Positions 1-12,192 of a stretch of DNA of 64,000 nt are shown piece by piece. This DNA comes from Dryas octopetala. Its lineage: Eukaryota > Streptophyta > Magnoliopsida > Rosales > Rosaceae. The stretch is taken from NCBI GenBank assembly GCA_963921425.1, contig OY992832.1:6386001-6450000 (forward strand). Direction: 5' to 3'. The notes beneath the pieces were generated by a model, which saw nothing but the letters and a program-made list of their open reading frames with translations, was not told where the DNA came from and did no database searches. The translations under genes and the position numbers were made by a program. Numbering within the stretch: position 1 is the stretch's first letter; the number at the start of each line of letters is the position of its first letter.

Positions 1-154
1 GAAAATATAGGTCTGCAGCTATATTTGTAACTGGAACATACATGAAAACAGATATGAAATTATCATTAAAACTTAATTATAATTATTTCGTTTTAATTAA
101 TGAATTAACCAACGGTTAACACATGATCAACTGCTAATTAATAGTGTTGATGGA

Positions 155-801
155 TCAGCAGTTGAAGTAGCAGATGCACTTGAAGAAGCAGCATCCCCCC
201 TTTACTGCTTTCTCTATATACTGGCATTTTCGATTACATGCTATACTACCAATGCACGGTCCCTTCCAATGCTTGCTACGATGGTCACAAAAATGTCCAA
301 TCTGGTTGCAAAAACTGTCATACTTTGCTACACTTGCTGCTGCATATATATATATAAATATAGCAAAATTGAATTTTTGTTTTTGAGTACACAAAACTTT
401 CAGAAACTACTGCACACCATGAATTTCTGCAACACTGAACTTGAATTGATATATATATATATATATTTATATGGATGTAGTTAATAGTTATATTAGAGGG
501 CTACACAGAGACCAGTTAAAGCGAACACTGCACATTATACATTCAGATTTAATGATCCAGAATCTATACTTTAGAGATGATCGAGAAATGTAAATTCAAA
601 ATCAAAAATGTGTTTGCATCACATATGTAGTGTTCACATGTTAAAAATTTTCATACTACGTACATATGGCTGGTGTTGGTTAACTAGCTAGCTATAACAA
701 AATTTAAAGTAAAATTTCTTACCGGAAGCTGAAAGGTGAACAAAACTCATAAAGAAGATGATGACAAAGAGTAGTACTGTTAGATTTTGAGTTCCAGCCA
801 T
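155..801 (-). CDS. Plant defensin (gamma-thionin-like secreted peptide), two exons
   Basis: Predicted exons are 801-723 and 339-155, joined across a GT-AG intron, giving about 87 residues. Exon 1 encodes a hydrophobic signal peptide of about 26 residues, so the peptide should be secreted. Exon 2 encodes the mature domain with spacing C-x10-C-x5-C-x3-C-x10-C-x4-C-x-C-x3-C and the usual W-x-G-x-C segment, which is the plant defensin pattern. The intron falls between signal peptide and mature domain, as is typical of this family. Two extra cysteines are visible, one before the framework and one next to the fifth framework cysteine, so a fifth disulfide is possible. The acceptor could instead lie 3 bases downstream, removing one alanine. 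Defensins act outside the cell, mostly against fungi; the target of this one cannot be read from sequence. TATA-like stretches lie upstream at about 825-835 and 856-864. Confidence 0.85.
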
Positions 802-1785
802 GTATGTTATGTGCTTCCCAATTTGCTATATAAACTGTGAAAATTGACAAGCGTGTATATATATCAAACAGTTTTTCTTTTAAAATTTATAACAAACCGC
901 AGTACTCTTGAATTAGCCACTTGACCATAGCATAAACGAAAGAGTTATTCATTGGATTTGCTACCTATTAAACATAAAAAGTTCAGTATCACTTGGCCAT
1001 AGCATATGCTAAGGAGCTACATAGAAAAGTAAGTTTAACATTTTTTTCTTTCCTAATCAGTTGGTTACAATATTGATTCGAGATGGAGATTTGTTTCGTT
1101 TATTTTAAAAAATTTCAATTGTTTACTTTTTGTTGTTTATAAATTATGATGACTAGGGAGAGGGGCTAAACTGGGTTGGGCTTGGTTAGAGAAATCTAAA
1201 CCCAAGCAAATAAATCCGAGTTAGGCTTGAGTAGAAGGCTCTGCCCGAACCCGGAGTCCAACCAAAATAATAACCCAATATTTTTTTTTTGGGCCATGAA
1301 TAATAACCCAATATTAAACACCCGGCTTCAATCCACTCCAACAAATAATCATGGTTCTATTCTCATTTTATGAAAAAAATATTTTGTGATCACACCACAC
1401 CATGTGACATGTTAATATAATATTGCAAATGTACTCAAATTTTTAATAGTATTGTTTAACGTGCCACATATAATTGCTAATGACTATTTGATCTAATAGA
1501 TTATATCTAATCTCCATTAATTAATTAAGTAGGTTTTGAATTTAAATACCATAGACGTCAATTGATTAATAATAATATATCTTTCTATTTCCTTTTTCCT
1601 TTTAGCGAATAATATAGAAAAATTTGTCCATTTAATCATATATACCTTTTTATTTCCTTTTTCCTTTTTGCTAATAATATACTCTCTTTATGTTTTCTAT
1701 ACATATATATATAGAATTTAATAAGATACTCTTACCTATTGACTATTTTATTGTTTATAGAATTATAGTTAGTGCAAATGATAAC
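802..1785. other. Intergenic, defensin upstream region
   Basis: AT-rich sequence upstream of the defensin gene. It has no supportable open reading frame. The first 100 bases hold the likely defensin promoter. I see no repeat with clear boundaries in the rest. Confidence 0.5.
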
Positions 1786-2144
1786 AATGGTCCTTGAATT
1801 TTACCCTTAATGTTAATTTGGTTCACAAACTTATTTTTTGAATTATATATTCCGCGAACTTTCACCCGTGTATCATATGTTCATTTTGTCAATTCCATTC
1901 ACTTTTTTCGTCAATTTTAATCATGTGTCAAACATGTAAACCACTTTTAAGAGATAAAAATGATAATTCATCTCTTATTTCTTTCTCCAACGTGATATAC
2001 ATAACTAAAATTAATAAAAAAAAATATAGATAAAATTGACGAAATTGAATAAAGTGATGCATATATGAAAGTTTATGGACTATGTAATTCAAAAAATAAG
2101 TTTATGAATTAAAATGATACTCGAGGTAAAGTTCAGAAACCATT
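1786..2144. mobile_element. MITE-like element with long terminal inverted repeats
   Basis: The first about 130 bases (starting AATGGTCCTTGAA) are an imperfect inverted copy of the last about 115 bases (ending TTCAGAAACCATT). Shared internal blocks include ACTTATTTTTTGAATTA and GTCAATTTTA. The element is about 359 bp with no coding capacity. I could not find a convincing target duplication, so its superfamily is unassigned. Confidence 0.7.
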
Positions 2145-2365
2145 AATATAATTCCCTCTTCATACTTATCGTTATACCTACTCTATTATTTTCGTTGTAT
2201 GAACGTAAATTAAAACCGCTGACCCCAAAAGTCTACTAAAAATATTATTTTACACCGTTATTGTCCAGTGATGTTTCGAGAATATTCTATCTATAATTCT
2301 ATTTGATGATATTACGAACCCAACAAAAAAAAAAACTTAAATGAAAATTAATCTCTTTCATATGA

Positions 2366-3496
2366 GGCTTAATTATCGATTTACCACCCAAAATTGTAAC
2401 TCATTCCCACTTTACCACCTGAAAGTTTTTTTGTCCCAGATTACTACCTGTAACTTACATCCGTGTCCTATTTTACCTTGTTCCGTCAACAATTCCGTTA
2501 ATGCTAACATGGCGCGCTGGATGTGCGCCACGTGTCACATCTTTTTTGTATTTTTTAATTTTTTTGATTTTTCTATTTTTATAAACTTTGAAAATTAATT
2601 AAAAATAGCTTCGAACTTAGAAAAATACACGGAAAATTCCTATCGACTTGTCTTAACTAGTACTAATTTACTATGGGGTCAAAATGCCAATTTTCCCTCT
2701 AAAAATTTCCAAAAAATTTGGAAAGTCCAAATTTATTTCTAGAAAATTAAAATACTCTAGACTCTTTGAAAATTCATAGAATAATCTCCCGAACTCCAAA
2801 AAATATGAGGTCTGCACCGTTAGTCTTCTAAAAACTAACAATACCTTTCTCGTGAACACTTGCTACCCAAAAGACCTCTCGGTCTTAGAGAAAAATAAAA
2901 TTTTCTATAAAATAAATTCTAGAAAAATTCTAAAATTTCTGTAAAGTCTCGAAATAATTCTCTAAAACAAGCTTTTGGTAATTTTTCAAAATATTTTTGA
3001 GAATTTGTCCAAGAGTTTACGAAAATTCTAGAATTTTTTCTAGAATTTATTTAATAGAGGAAAGTTTATTTTAATTTTTTAGAAATAAATTTGGACTTTC
3101 TATTTTTTTTGAAAATTTTTAGAGGGCAAATTGGTAATTTAACCTTATAGTAAATTAGTGCTAGTCAAGACGAGTTCGTAGGAATTTTTTTTGTATTTTT
3201 CTGAGTTCGGAGCTATTTTTAATTAATTTTCAAAGTTTATAAAAATAAAAAAATAAAAAAATGCAAAAAAAAAAAAAAAAAGATGTGACACGTGGTGCAT
3301 ATCTAGCGCGCCACGTCAGCATTAACGGCCACGTCAGCATTAACGGCCAGATCGTCAGCATTAACGGAATTGTTGACGGAACAAGGTAAAATGGGACACG
3401 GATGTAAGTTATAGGTGGTAATTTGGGACAAAAAAACTTTCAGGTGGTAAAATAAGAATGAGTTACAGTTTTAGGTGGTAAATCGATAATTAACCC
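2366..3496. mobile_element. Non-autonomous Mutator-type foldback element (1131 bp) with 9-bp TSD
   Basis: The ends are inverted copies: GGCTTAATTATCGATTTACC at the left and the complement of GGTAAATCGATAATTAACCC at the right. The inverted similarity runs inward through most of the element, making one large potential hairpin. An exact 9-bp direct repeat, TTCATATGA, flanks it at 2357-2365 and 3497-3505. A 9-bp duplication with long inverted ends is the hallmark of Mutator-like elements. There is no transposase; short frames inside are noise. It ends 87 bp before the phosphodiesterase start codon, so it forms most of that gene's proximal promoter or 5' leader. Both arms carry ACACGTG/CACGTGT motifs. 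Confidence 0.9.
3312..3366 (+). repeat. Triple short direct repeat in right arm of the foldback element
   Basis: The unit CGTCAGCATTAACGG occurs three times in about 55 bases. The left arm has only one counterpart. The amplification therefore happened in one arm after the arms formed. Confidence 0.75.
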
Positions 3497-3583
3497 TTCA
3501 TATGAATCATATCCTAACCAGTATTGGACTCTTGGGCCTTACTCCTAAGTCTCTTCCTCTTCATTCACTCACTCTCATTTCTG

Positions 3584-4940
3584 ATGGCAAACCCAGAAAG
3601 AACTACCACCTCTGCAAACCAAGACGTGGCCGAAAAGCACGTGTATTCGGTGTGGGCGCTTCCACCGGATGACGTGGTCCCCAGGCTGAAGAAGCTGATG
3701 GAGGGCCTCCGGGCCGAGTTCAGTGGGCCCCAGTTCGAGCCCCACATCACCGTTGTGGGGGCCATCAGCTTGACCCCTGAGGACGCGCTCAGCAAGTTCA
3801 GATCGGCCTCTCAGGGTCTCAAGGCATACGATGCTAAAGTTGAGAGTGTGGCCACTGGGACTTTCTTTTATCAGTGTGTCTTCCTCCTCATTCATCCAAC
3901 CCCCCAGGTATTCTCTAGTTTTTAATGTCTGCTTTTTTTTTTTTTTTTTTTTGATTTATATGAATTTTCTCTATTGGCCTGTGATTTACAATTACAATCA
4001 AATTTGTTTCTGGGGTTTATTGTACATTAATGTAAAAATATGTGATTTATTTTCTCAGGTAGTGGAAGCTAGTGCACGCTGCTGTGGGCATTTTGGTTAC
4101 AATAGTTCAACTCGTAAGTGATATACACTATAGTCTTTATTTTGTTATGTTTCAAAATAATTTTTCTGCATCTGTTTTTGTTTGGATTGAGAGAAAGTGA
4201 GACACTGAGGGGAAGAAAAGAGATATGGGTTTCTGTTATTTTTTCTTCTTTCTTAACTAAATTGCCAAAGATTAAGTTTTGAAAACTTTCTGCTGGTGAT
4301 CATTGATATAAGCATAAATGTTACTACTCAGGACTGTCCCTAAATAGTGTTGAAGGGAAGTAGCTTAGCATTTCTCAAGGTTATACTATATGCCATGAAC
4401 CCCACAAAGGAATTCCTCTGTAAAATCCATGGCGTTTGTAGATTTCCCATTTCATATAAGCCAATTCTTGTTATGGGTTTGCTGATCATTTAGACAATGA
4501 AGAGTAGATTGCCAATGGTGCTACTTTGTCTGCAAAATTGAACTCCTCCTTAAATATCCATTTCTGTACATCCCCATTACATATAAGCCAATTCTTGTTA
4601 TGGTTTGATGAGCATTTAGAAAATGAAGATTGGATTACTAGTAATGCTACTTTGTCTGCAAAATTTATGGACCAAAACTCTTATTCTTATTTTATAACAA
4701 ATGATTACCGCATGAAATGCAATTTGTCTTGCAGCTTATATGCCACATTTGAGCATCCTTTACGCGGATTTGACAGATGAAGAGAAGAAACAAGCTCAAG
4801 AAAAAGCTAAAATTCTGGATGAGAGCATTGCCAGCCTAAGCTTCCCCATAACTAGCCTTGCACTTTACAAAACTGACACTGAAGATGAAACTCTCAAATC
4901 TTGGGAGAAGATTGCTGAATGCACCCTGGAAGCAAATTAG
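3584..4940 (+). CDS. CPD: Cyclic phosphodiesterase, 2H phosphoesterase family
   Basis: Three exons, 3584-3907, 4059-4113 and 4735-4940, join in frame to 194 residues, close to the Arabidopsis cyclic phosphodiesterase of about 181. Plant enzymes of this family hydrolyse ADP-ribose 1'',2''-cyclic phosphate, a by-product of tRNA splicing, and nucleoside 2',3'-cyclic phosphates. Both hallmark H-x-T/S motifs are present: PHITV in exon 1 (His54, Thr56) and PHLSI in exon 3 (His131, Ser133). The N-terminal YSVWALP block and the C-terminal KTDTEDETL block also match the family. The start is the first ATG of the frame; sequence just upstream reads openly but has no ATG. No signal peptide is seen, consistent with a cytosolic enzyme. 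The gene begins 87 bp after a Mutator-type foldback element. Confidence 0.93.
4445..4670 (+). repeat. Two-copy direct duplication inside CPD intron 2
   Basis: A segment of about 100 bases occurs twice, offset by 127 bases. Shared blocks are CATATAAGCCAATTCTTGTT, GCATTTAGA/TCATTTAGA and GCTACTTTGTCTGCAAAATT. The copies differ at several positions, so the duplication is not recent. The intron still has a normal acceptor. Confidence 0.85.
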
Positions 4941-7257
4941 TTCTGTTCATGCTTATAGCTTGTAATCAGACTCTGTCCTAGAGTCCCTGTCATCTCTTGC
5001 TTGATCAAGAAGTTTGCCAACTAGCAAAATTGAAGTTTTATCAGAGGCTGGGGCTGTTTGCCAACTTGTCTCGTTTTGTATGTCTGCTTTTTTCTTTTTT
5101 GTGTGTTTAAATTGTATGTCTGCTATTTGTCTACCGATTCCTCTAAAGTAAACGCTTTTTTGGGCCACCACTAATCCACTACCAATTGAGTACTAGCCAT
5201 TTGATAAAGATGCTAATTGGATTGATTTAATTATAGGTAAGCTTTTATAACGGATTTGACAGAAATGTATAGTATATGGTAAGTGGAGCAATTGGATTGA
5301 TCTTTATGACAACCCTATTTAAATATTTATAGGGAAACTTGTAGTCCCTATATGGTAGAAGGATTCGTGTTCATAAATGGTCATAGCTTATCCTCTTTGT
5401 AATTAATATACCAAAAAATGGGTGTACAATCCCCCTCCCCCCCAAAAAAAATGCAGTCAAAAAATGGTGGTGGCAGCCTAATTTGAGCAAGTCAATAATG
5501 TTACAATCGTGCACAAGAGAAATGCAGTCGAAATGTATGCAGCTTAGATCTTAAGTTAAGCCTCATGTGATCTTTATCCATAATCACAAGAAAAGAATGA
5601 ACAAGCCTTTATTTAGTGAGTTGTCAACACTCAACAACAGCCAGCCTCATTTTCTCACGATGCTTATGATTGGCTGGCCCTTCCAATACCCCACGATTTT
5701 TTCAAGTCTAAATCTGATCCCGAAGGGTTTTTTTTATCATTATGAACATTGATGTTGCTATTTCAAAGAAAAATAAAATAGCATATTGAAGTGTCTTCCA
5801 AGATAGATTATTAATTTACTTATCATCGAAGTTTGAACAAGCCAACAAGGAGTGAACCCACTTGCAAGAAGTCAGACAAATTTTAATTGGTTTTGTGTTG
5901 ATGAAGAATAGCAGTTGGCCTAGCCAACCTCATCTTCCTCTCATTTTGTTGTTTTATTTGCAACAAAACAGTCGCACCCAATTTATTTTTCTGCCATATT
6001 ATATGCCACATTAATAATATTAAAAATTTGAGATCTAAATTAGTGATCTAAAATTATTCGTCTTTATTATTAGAATGCAAAATTAAGTAATTAATAATCA
6101 CAAGATTAAAGTTATAAGTATGAAATAAAAGTATAAATTTTCAATTAGGACGAATAGGGTGAGACTTATAACTTTAATGGAGAATATTACTTATCTCATA
6201 TCCAAAGTCAATGTTCCACTCTTGTTTTCTCTCTTTCTTGAACCAAAATAAACATGTGGAAGAATGCAAATACAATGTCACTGTTAACTTGTTTTCATTT
6301 ATTTTGGAAGAGTAAGACAATTCAAATGCCAGACCCAAAAAAAAAAAAAAAGACAATTCAAATGACAACTACTTTTCAGGTAATGTGAAATTGTAGAAGT
6401 GATGACAAACCATGTCAACCATATATCAGTTTGGTAGATAAGGAAAAAAGAAGAATTTTGGCCAAAAAAAAAAATCAAGAGAAGAATTTGTCTTAGATGA
6501 GACTTTTTCTTCTTAAATAAAAATAATTTTTAAAAATATTACTAAATTAATAAATAATTATTCTATTAAAACTACTTAAATTATGACTGCAATCACACCT
6601 AATTTTGATAAGAAAATTAAAAAAATAGTTAAAATTTGAGGTATTTATAGGCATTTAGCCATTCTTTATTAAAATACTCTTGAGTAGTGTTTGAAATCTC
6701 TTAAGTAACGCTTGAACTCTATCAAATAGTGCTTAAGAAAGATTTAAGCCATATTCGAGAAAATTCAAAAATTTATCAAGAAATTATATTTCTAAAACTC
6801 TAAAAAACACATTAAAAGTCAGTAATAAAAAGAAAAAATGTTTAGTTTTAAAAATTTCACAAATTTGTGACGTGGCGTGAATGATGAGCTAATATTCCCG
6901 TGCCGGGTGGGTGCATTGCACATGACAGTTCACACACCCAACGGCCCCAAACCATACCGACCTGTTCGTTGGTGGCGCAGTGAGCATAGCAGGACACATT
7001 AGCCAAACCCCTCTTAACGCGTACCGTCTTCGCGTGACGCCGAAGTTTCATTCACGAGCCTCGCAAATTCGCAATGGAACCCACTACAAAATAAATAAAT
7101 AAATAAAAAAACGCGAATGACGTAACGAAAACACGATTTCCTGCAAAACCGTCGCGTATATAGCAAAAAAGTCTGCAGATGGAAAACAAAAGCTGATTAC
7201 TGTCTTTACTAGCAGTCTACTACAGCACAGAACAACGAAGGTCGTACGTTTTCGACA
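4941..7257. other. Intergenic between CPD and the ankyrin kinase
   Basis: It starts with the CPD 3' untranslated region. The middle is AT-rich with no coding frame that I trust. A GC-richer stretch at about 6870-7060 precedes the kinase promoter. A TATATAG motif at about 7157-7163 is a possible TATA box, about 95 bp before the kinase start codon. Confidence 0.5.
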
Positions 7258-10200
7258 ATGGATTTGAAGACGACGCCGTTGCGGTTCCCTTTGGGGAAGC
7301 AGTCGTCGCTGGCGCCGGAGTGTGGATTGGACCGTGCGCTCGAGGTGGAGGTGGAGGAGGATGCCGTGGAGGGGATCGATCCCAGAGTGAGGCTCATGTA
7401 TTTGGCCAATGAAGCCGACTTGGATGGGATCACGGAGCTCTTAGATTCGGGGATCGACGTCAATTTCAGGGACATTGATGATCGTACGGCTCTGCATGTC
7501 GCTGCTTGTCAGGGCCTCACCGACGTCGTTTCGTTGCTGCTCGAGCGCGGTGCTGACGTTGACCTCAAAGACCGATGGGGCAGTACCGTAAGAAACTATA
7601 TGCTTAAGCTTAACCTTCACTTTTTCTCTTGTGCTTTGATAATTTGATGACTATAATTGCTTTACAAAATTAAGAGGAGAAAAATTGGCAATTGGGGAAA
7701 AGATGCTAATATAATGTGTATATCAGTATATGTTTGGTGATTATAATCTAATGTTGCTTAAACAGCCTCTTGCAGATGCTATATACTATAAAAACCATGA
7801 TGTGATTAAACTTTTGGAGAAACGTGGGGCAAAGCCTGTGGTACGTTTTAATTTATGGATGCAAACTGTCATTGCTTATGCTTATTGCATCTGTGTTCTT
7901 TCGTACTGATCTGGGTTTGTTTAATTTGTATTTATTATGCTTTTAATATACCCTGATTCATTTGACTTTAACTCCCAGATGGCCCCCATGCACGTTAGGC
8001 ATGCCAGAGAAGTCCCAGAATATGAAATTGAATCCAAGGAACTTGATTTTACCAACAGTGTTGAAATAACCAAGGTAATATCTTTTCTTTTTTTCTTTAA
8101 TCTTGGCATATGGAGTTTCAATTTGTTCCTTCCCCTGTATTGAGACCTTTTGGAACCATTTCTTGCATTTTACAATGCAAGGTCAAAAACATCTTTTTAT
8201 GTTATCATTTTTTTTTACTAATGGCTGTTCTAGTCCTTGAGTTTTGTATTCATGATCATGAAAAATATCAGTCCCCCACCTTTTCTGTTTTAACTAGAAT
8301 GGAGTAACTGACAAATTGCCTGCACAAAATGACCATGTGTTGTTTACATTACTATGTGAAAGAAAGCTGTTAATGGCAATTTACAATGGGTTTGAGTGTT
8401 CTGTAAGAAATTTTCAATTAGTTGTTTAATTGGGGTCATGCCTCTTTTAGTATTTTGAATCCATTATCCTCCTCATCTTGCATCAATAACTGCCTATTGC
8501 ATGCAAATCCTCAGTCAAATTCTCATTTGATTATTATCTCATTGTCTTGTTGTCGCGTTCATTTGTTTCTGTGCAACCATATGTTGTGTCCCAGGGAACA
8601 TACCGTATAGCATCCTGGCGTGGAATACAGGTTGCTGTCAAAAGGCTTGGGGAGGAAGTGCTTGTTGATGAGGATAAAGTGTGGGTTGTTCATAAACTAC
8701 TCTTGGTTTTCCCAAATCAATATTTCCTTGCTTTATGGTCTTTGAAATTATAGGTCAATTTGGTCTTTCTGCAGGAGGGCATTCAGGGATGAGCTTGCAT
8801 TGCTTCAAAAGATAAGACATCCAAATGTAGTCCAATTTCTGGGGGCAGTGACTCAAAGTAGTCCAATGATGATTGTAACAGAATATTTGCCTAAGGTTTT
8901 TATCGTTCCTTTGATTATTTACATGGAATAATAGTAATCCCGTGCATTGTGTATCTTGTGACTGTTTCTTGAACTCTTATCATCCCCATGTTTTTTATTC
9001 TGTGCTTATATATGACCCTCTTATTCTTTATCTTGCATTTGTGGTTATTCATTTGGAATGCCTGCAATATTTGTCTCTCCATATTGTGAAATAGTAGGAG
9101 GGATGAGTATATTTCATAATGTTTACTTCTAAAATTTGAATTTTCAATAATAGTGTGAAGTGGAATATTTGAGGTGCTTAATTACTCTGAGATTGTTATG
9201 CTCTTTGGTCTATGTTAGTGCTTAAATTTGGTTCTGGGGTTCCATTGACAATTGCATAATATAGTAGGCAACTAGGGAAGTGCAAATCTAGATTTTGTTA
9301 GATCTTTATTTTGCTGTATTTTTGTTGCAGGGAGACCTTCGGGCATTTTTGAAAAGAAAAGGAGCGTTAAAACCAACTACAGCTGTAAGATTTGCACTTG
9401 ATATTGCGAGGTCTGTTACTATTTTGCATTGGCCTTGATTATCATTTTCTGATTATCTGGCTAACAACTGATAAGTATTTTATAGATTTTAAGTTTGGGA
9501 AAAGTACATATGGCATTTATAATTGGTATTGATACTTTCTATGTAAATGTAATAATAGAATGTTATACAAAGTGGGAGAATTTATTTGGCCTACTCAAGG
9601 TCTTAAATTTTGATTTTTTCAGCAAAATGTACCGAGAATTTCGTTTCACTGTAACCTGTCAAGAATACTCGTCCGTGAGCTCAATAACTTTCAACAAAAA
9701 AAAAGAGCTCAATAACTACATCAGTTATTGGAATTTCATAAGCACATATTTTTCCTAAATTATTCCAACTCCTGAATTTAGCCTTTTCTTCAAGCTTAAA
9801 AAACTGGTAGAGTTATTTAATTTTCAAGAATTTTGCTTTTTGGATTCTGTGATGCTTGGATGCTCTGCATACAAATACTCATCAGATTTGTAGGTGCAAG
9901 ATCTCATCTTCATTTCTTTGGTTTAGGAGAAAGAAAGTTTATACTAATTTTATTATTCTACGATTCATGCCGCAAAAGAAAGAGACTATTACCACATCAG
10001 TGCTTGGCTGATAGAAGCTACTATTTTTATTTTTTTTTTTAAATTGTCAGTTTCTAGATTCCCGTTGTGAGAGCAAGATCATGTGTAGTTGCTCGGATAC
10101 TTTTTCTTACTACATTGTCCCTGGATATCTTTCAGGGGAATGAGTTATTTGCATGAGAATAAGCCAGAAGCAATAATTCATCGTGATCTTGAGCCTTCGT

Positions 10201-11626
10201 AAGTTTCTTGTTCTTCATTTTCTTTTTTCTTTTTTCTTTTTTATGCCTGGCAAGAATTGGACCTAAGATGTATTCATTCCCCATTCCACCCCTTAGCACT
10301 TACTTGTACCCAAGCCCAAGTGGCTCTTTTCCCCCTTTTTTTCGTTTTTTGATTTGGTCTTTCCCTTGAACAAGCACATGCTCGTATTAGCATCAAAATT
10401 TCTAAACAATGAATTAAATGGCCGGCATTTAATTTGTATGTTGCTGACGAGTAAGATAACAGGAACATATTGCGAGATGATTCTAGGCACCTGAAAGTTG
10501 CAGATTTTGGAGTTAGCAAGTTGCTGACAGTGAAAGAAGAGAGGCCTTTGACCTGTCAAGACACTTCATGTGAGTGTTTTCTTCTGGGCGTAATGGTATA
10601 ATCTACATTGTAGTTAATATGTTGCATAGGTCAATTGTCTCCTATGTAGCTTGTGAGTGGAATGTGTTAATTGTTATTGACAGATCGATACATGGCTCCA
10701 GAGGTTTCCAAGAATGAAGAATATGATACCAAAGTGGATGTATTCTCTTTTGCTTTAATTCTACAAGAGGTAAATATGGCTCATTTCTAAATCCTGGACC
10801 AAGAGTATTCATGAAGACGTAGCTATACCATCTTAGTGCATACTCATCTTCTACATAAACGATCCTTTATAATATTAATTTTATTACTGAAGAGCATATA
10901 TCAATATGTCATGAATATGTTATTAGTACCTGATTTGGTTTATTATGAAGAGGGGGGGAAGGGGGGGGGGGGGGGGGGGGCGCATTTCTGAAACATGACT
11001 ACTCAATTGATTTATAAGGCTTCATTAGTGACATTTGTAACTTGCTGTATATAGATGATAGAAGGCTGCCCACCGTTTCCTGCCAAGCAAGATAATGAAG
11101 TTCCAAAAGCATATGTTGCAAGAGAGCGCCCACCTTTTAGAGCTCCAATGAAGCGTTATGCACATGGTCTTAAAGCGTAAGTGCTATATGTTTCTAAAAT
11201 CAACTTTCTCTGCTTTTATCAATTAAAGCTATTGTTCAATTTCTCAGTTTCTGCACGGAAAGTATCGAATGCTTGTGGCATTGGTGTTTTCTCTTAAGAA
11301 TGCAAACCCCTGCCAATGATTTGTTAACTTCTTTACCAATCTGGTTTGTGTAGTTGTTCTTAAGAGAATTAGCAAATGTGGCATACTACTTTTGGAGTGC
11401 TTATCAAAATTCATCTCACTTCTGAGAATCTGATTTGTTACCAGTGTGTGTGTGTCTTAGGGTCATAGAAATTTAGCCGATCTTGTTTAATGAGATGCCT
11501 GCTCACAGGTTGATTGAGGAGTGCTGGAATGAGAAACCAGCTAAACGACCAGCGTTTAGGCAAATAATTTTGAGGCTGGAATCTATTTATAACACTATTG
11601 GTCATAAAAGGCGTTGGAAGGTGCCT

Positions 11627-11664
<38 letters not shown>

Positions 11665-12192
11665 ACTCTCTCACACACACACTCACTTGCTGTCTTCCCC
11701 AACCCATTATTCTGTGTGTGTGTACATTTGCATGTTTTGTAAATGTTGAGAATATTATCCTTTACTAAAAGTAGAGTTTTGTAGGAAATATCAAAATTTT
11801 TTTGGCTATAACCTCAATCAAACTAATTCAAATTTCTCTTTCTGAGTACAAGTTATAGAAAATGAATTCAAGAAGCTGACCACTGGATGTAACTTTAGGG
11901 GTTGTCTATTTCATGTTGTTGAATGACCTGAAGTTAATACATGGAGTACCATCAATGGGTTCAAGGCATTGTAATAGTGTGTCGGTTTTGGGCTATTACT
12001 TTGTTTACTTTTTATGTTCCTGCATGGCTACTTACATTTATCTGAAGATTTCTTCTATCCTCGCTCTCTATGTAACATGTACAGGTTAGACCATTGAAAT
12101 GCTTTCAAAACCTTGAAGCCATGTTGAGGAAAGATCATTCCAGTCCAAGCAGCAGAAGTCGTTCATCACGTTCTTCTACCATGAGCCTGTAA
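7258..12192 (+). CDS. Ankyrin-repeat integrin-linked-kinase-like protein kinase (Raf-like)
   Basis: Twelve predicted exons: 7258-7587, 7766-7840, 7979-8074, 8595-8680, 8775-8895, 9331-9410, 10136-10198, 10463-10569, 10684-10769, 11055-11176, 11509-11620 and 12085-12192. They join to 461 residues. About residues 45-145 are ankyrin repeats (DRTALHVAACQG, GSTPLADAIY), followed by a linker and a kinase domain from about 165 to 425. The ATP lysine is Lys183 in VAVK. The catalytic Asp280 lies in HRDLEPSN, the metal-binding DFG is at 298-300 and YMAPE follows. The glycine loop is degenerate (GTYRIASWRG), and HRDLE replaces the usual HRDLK. The tail is Ser/Arg-rich. The closest family I recognise is the Arabidopsis integrin-linked kinase group, such as At4g18950. 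Substrates are unknown. Weakened loop residues raise the question of low or atypical catalysis. Confidence 0.93.
10952..10980 (+). repeat. Guanine homopolymer tract in kinase intron 9
   Basis: A run of G broken by one AA (about 27 G in 29 bases) lies in the intron between the ninth and tenth exons. Its length is likely to vary or be misassembled. It could form a G-quadruplex on the coding strand. Confidence 0.85.
11629..11670 (+). repeat. CT microsatellite in kinase intron 11
   Basis: A CT run followed by a short CA-type run begins just after the donor site of exon 11. Confidence 0.9.

Noticed and set aside
3524..3583. N-terminal extension of CPD giving a leader-like hydrophobic sequence
   Set aside because: The upstream frame begins at TTG, not ATG. 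The family is cytosolic and the first ATG at 3584 fits.
7209..7475. Minus-strand frame over kinase exon 1
   Set aside because: Mirror of a real coding exon on the plus strand.
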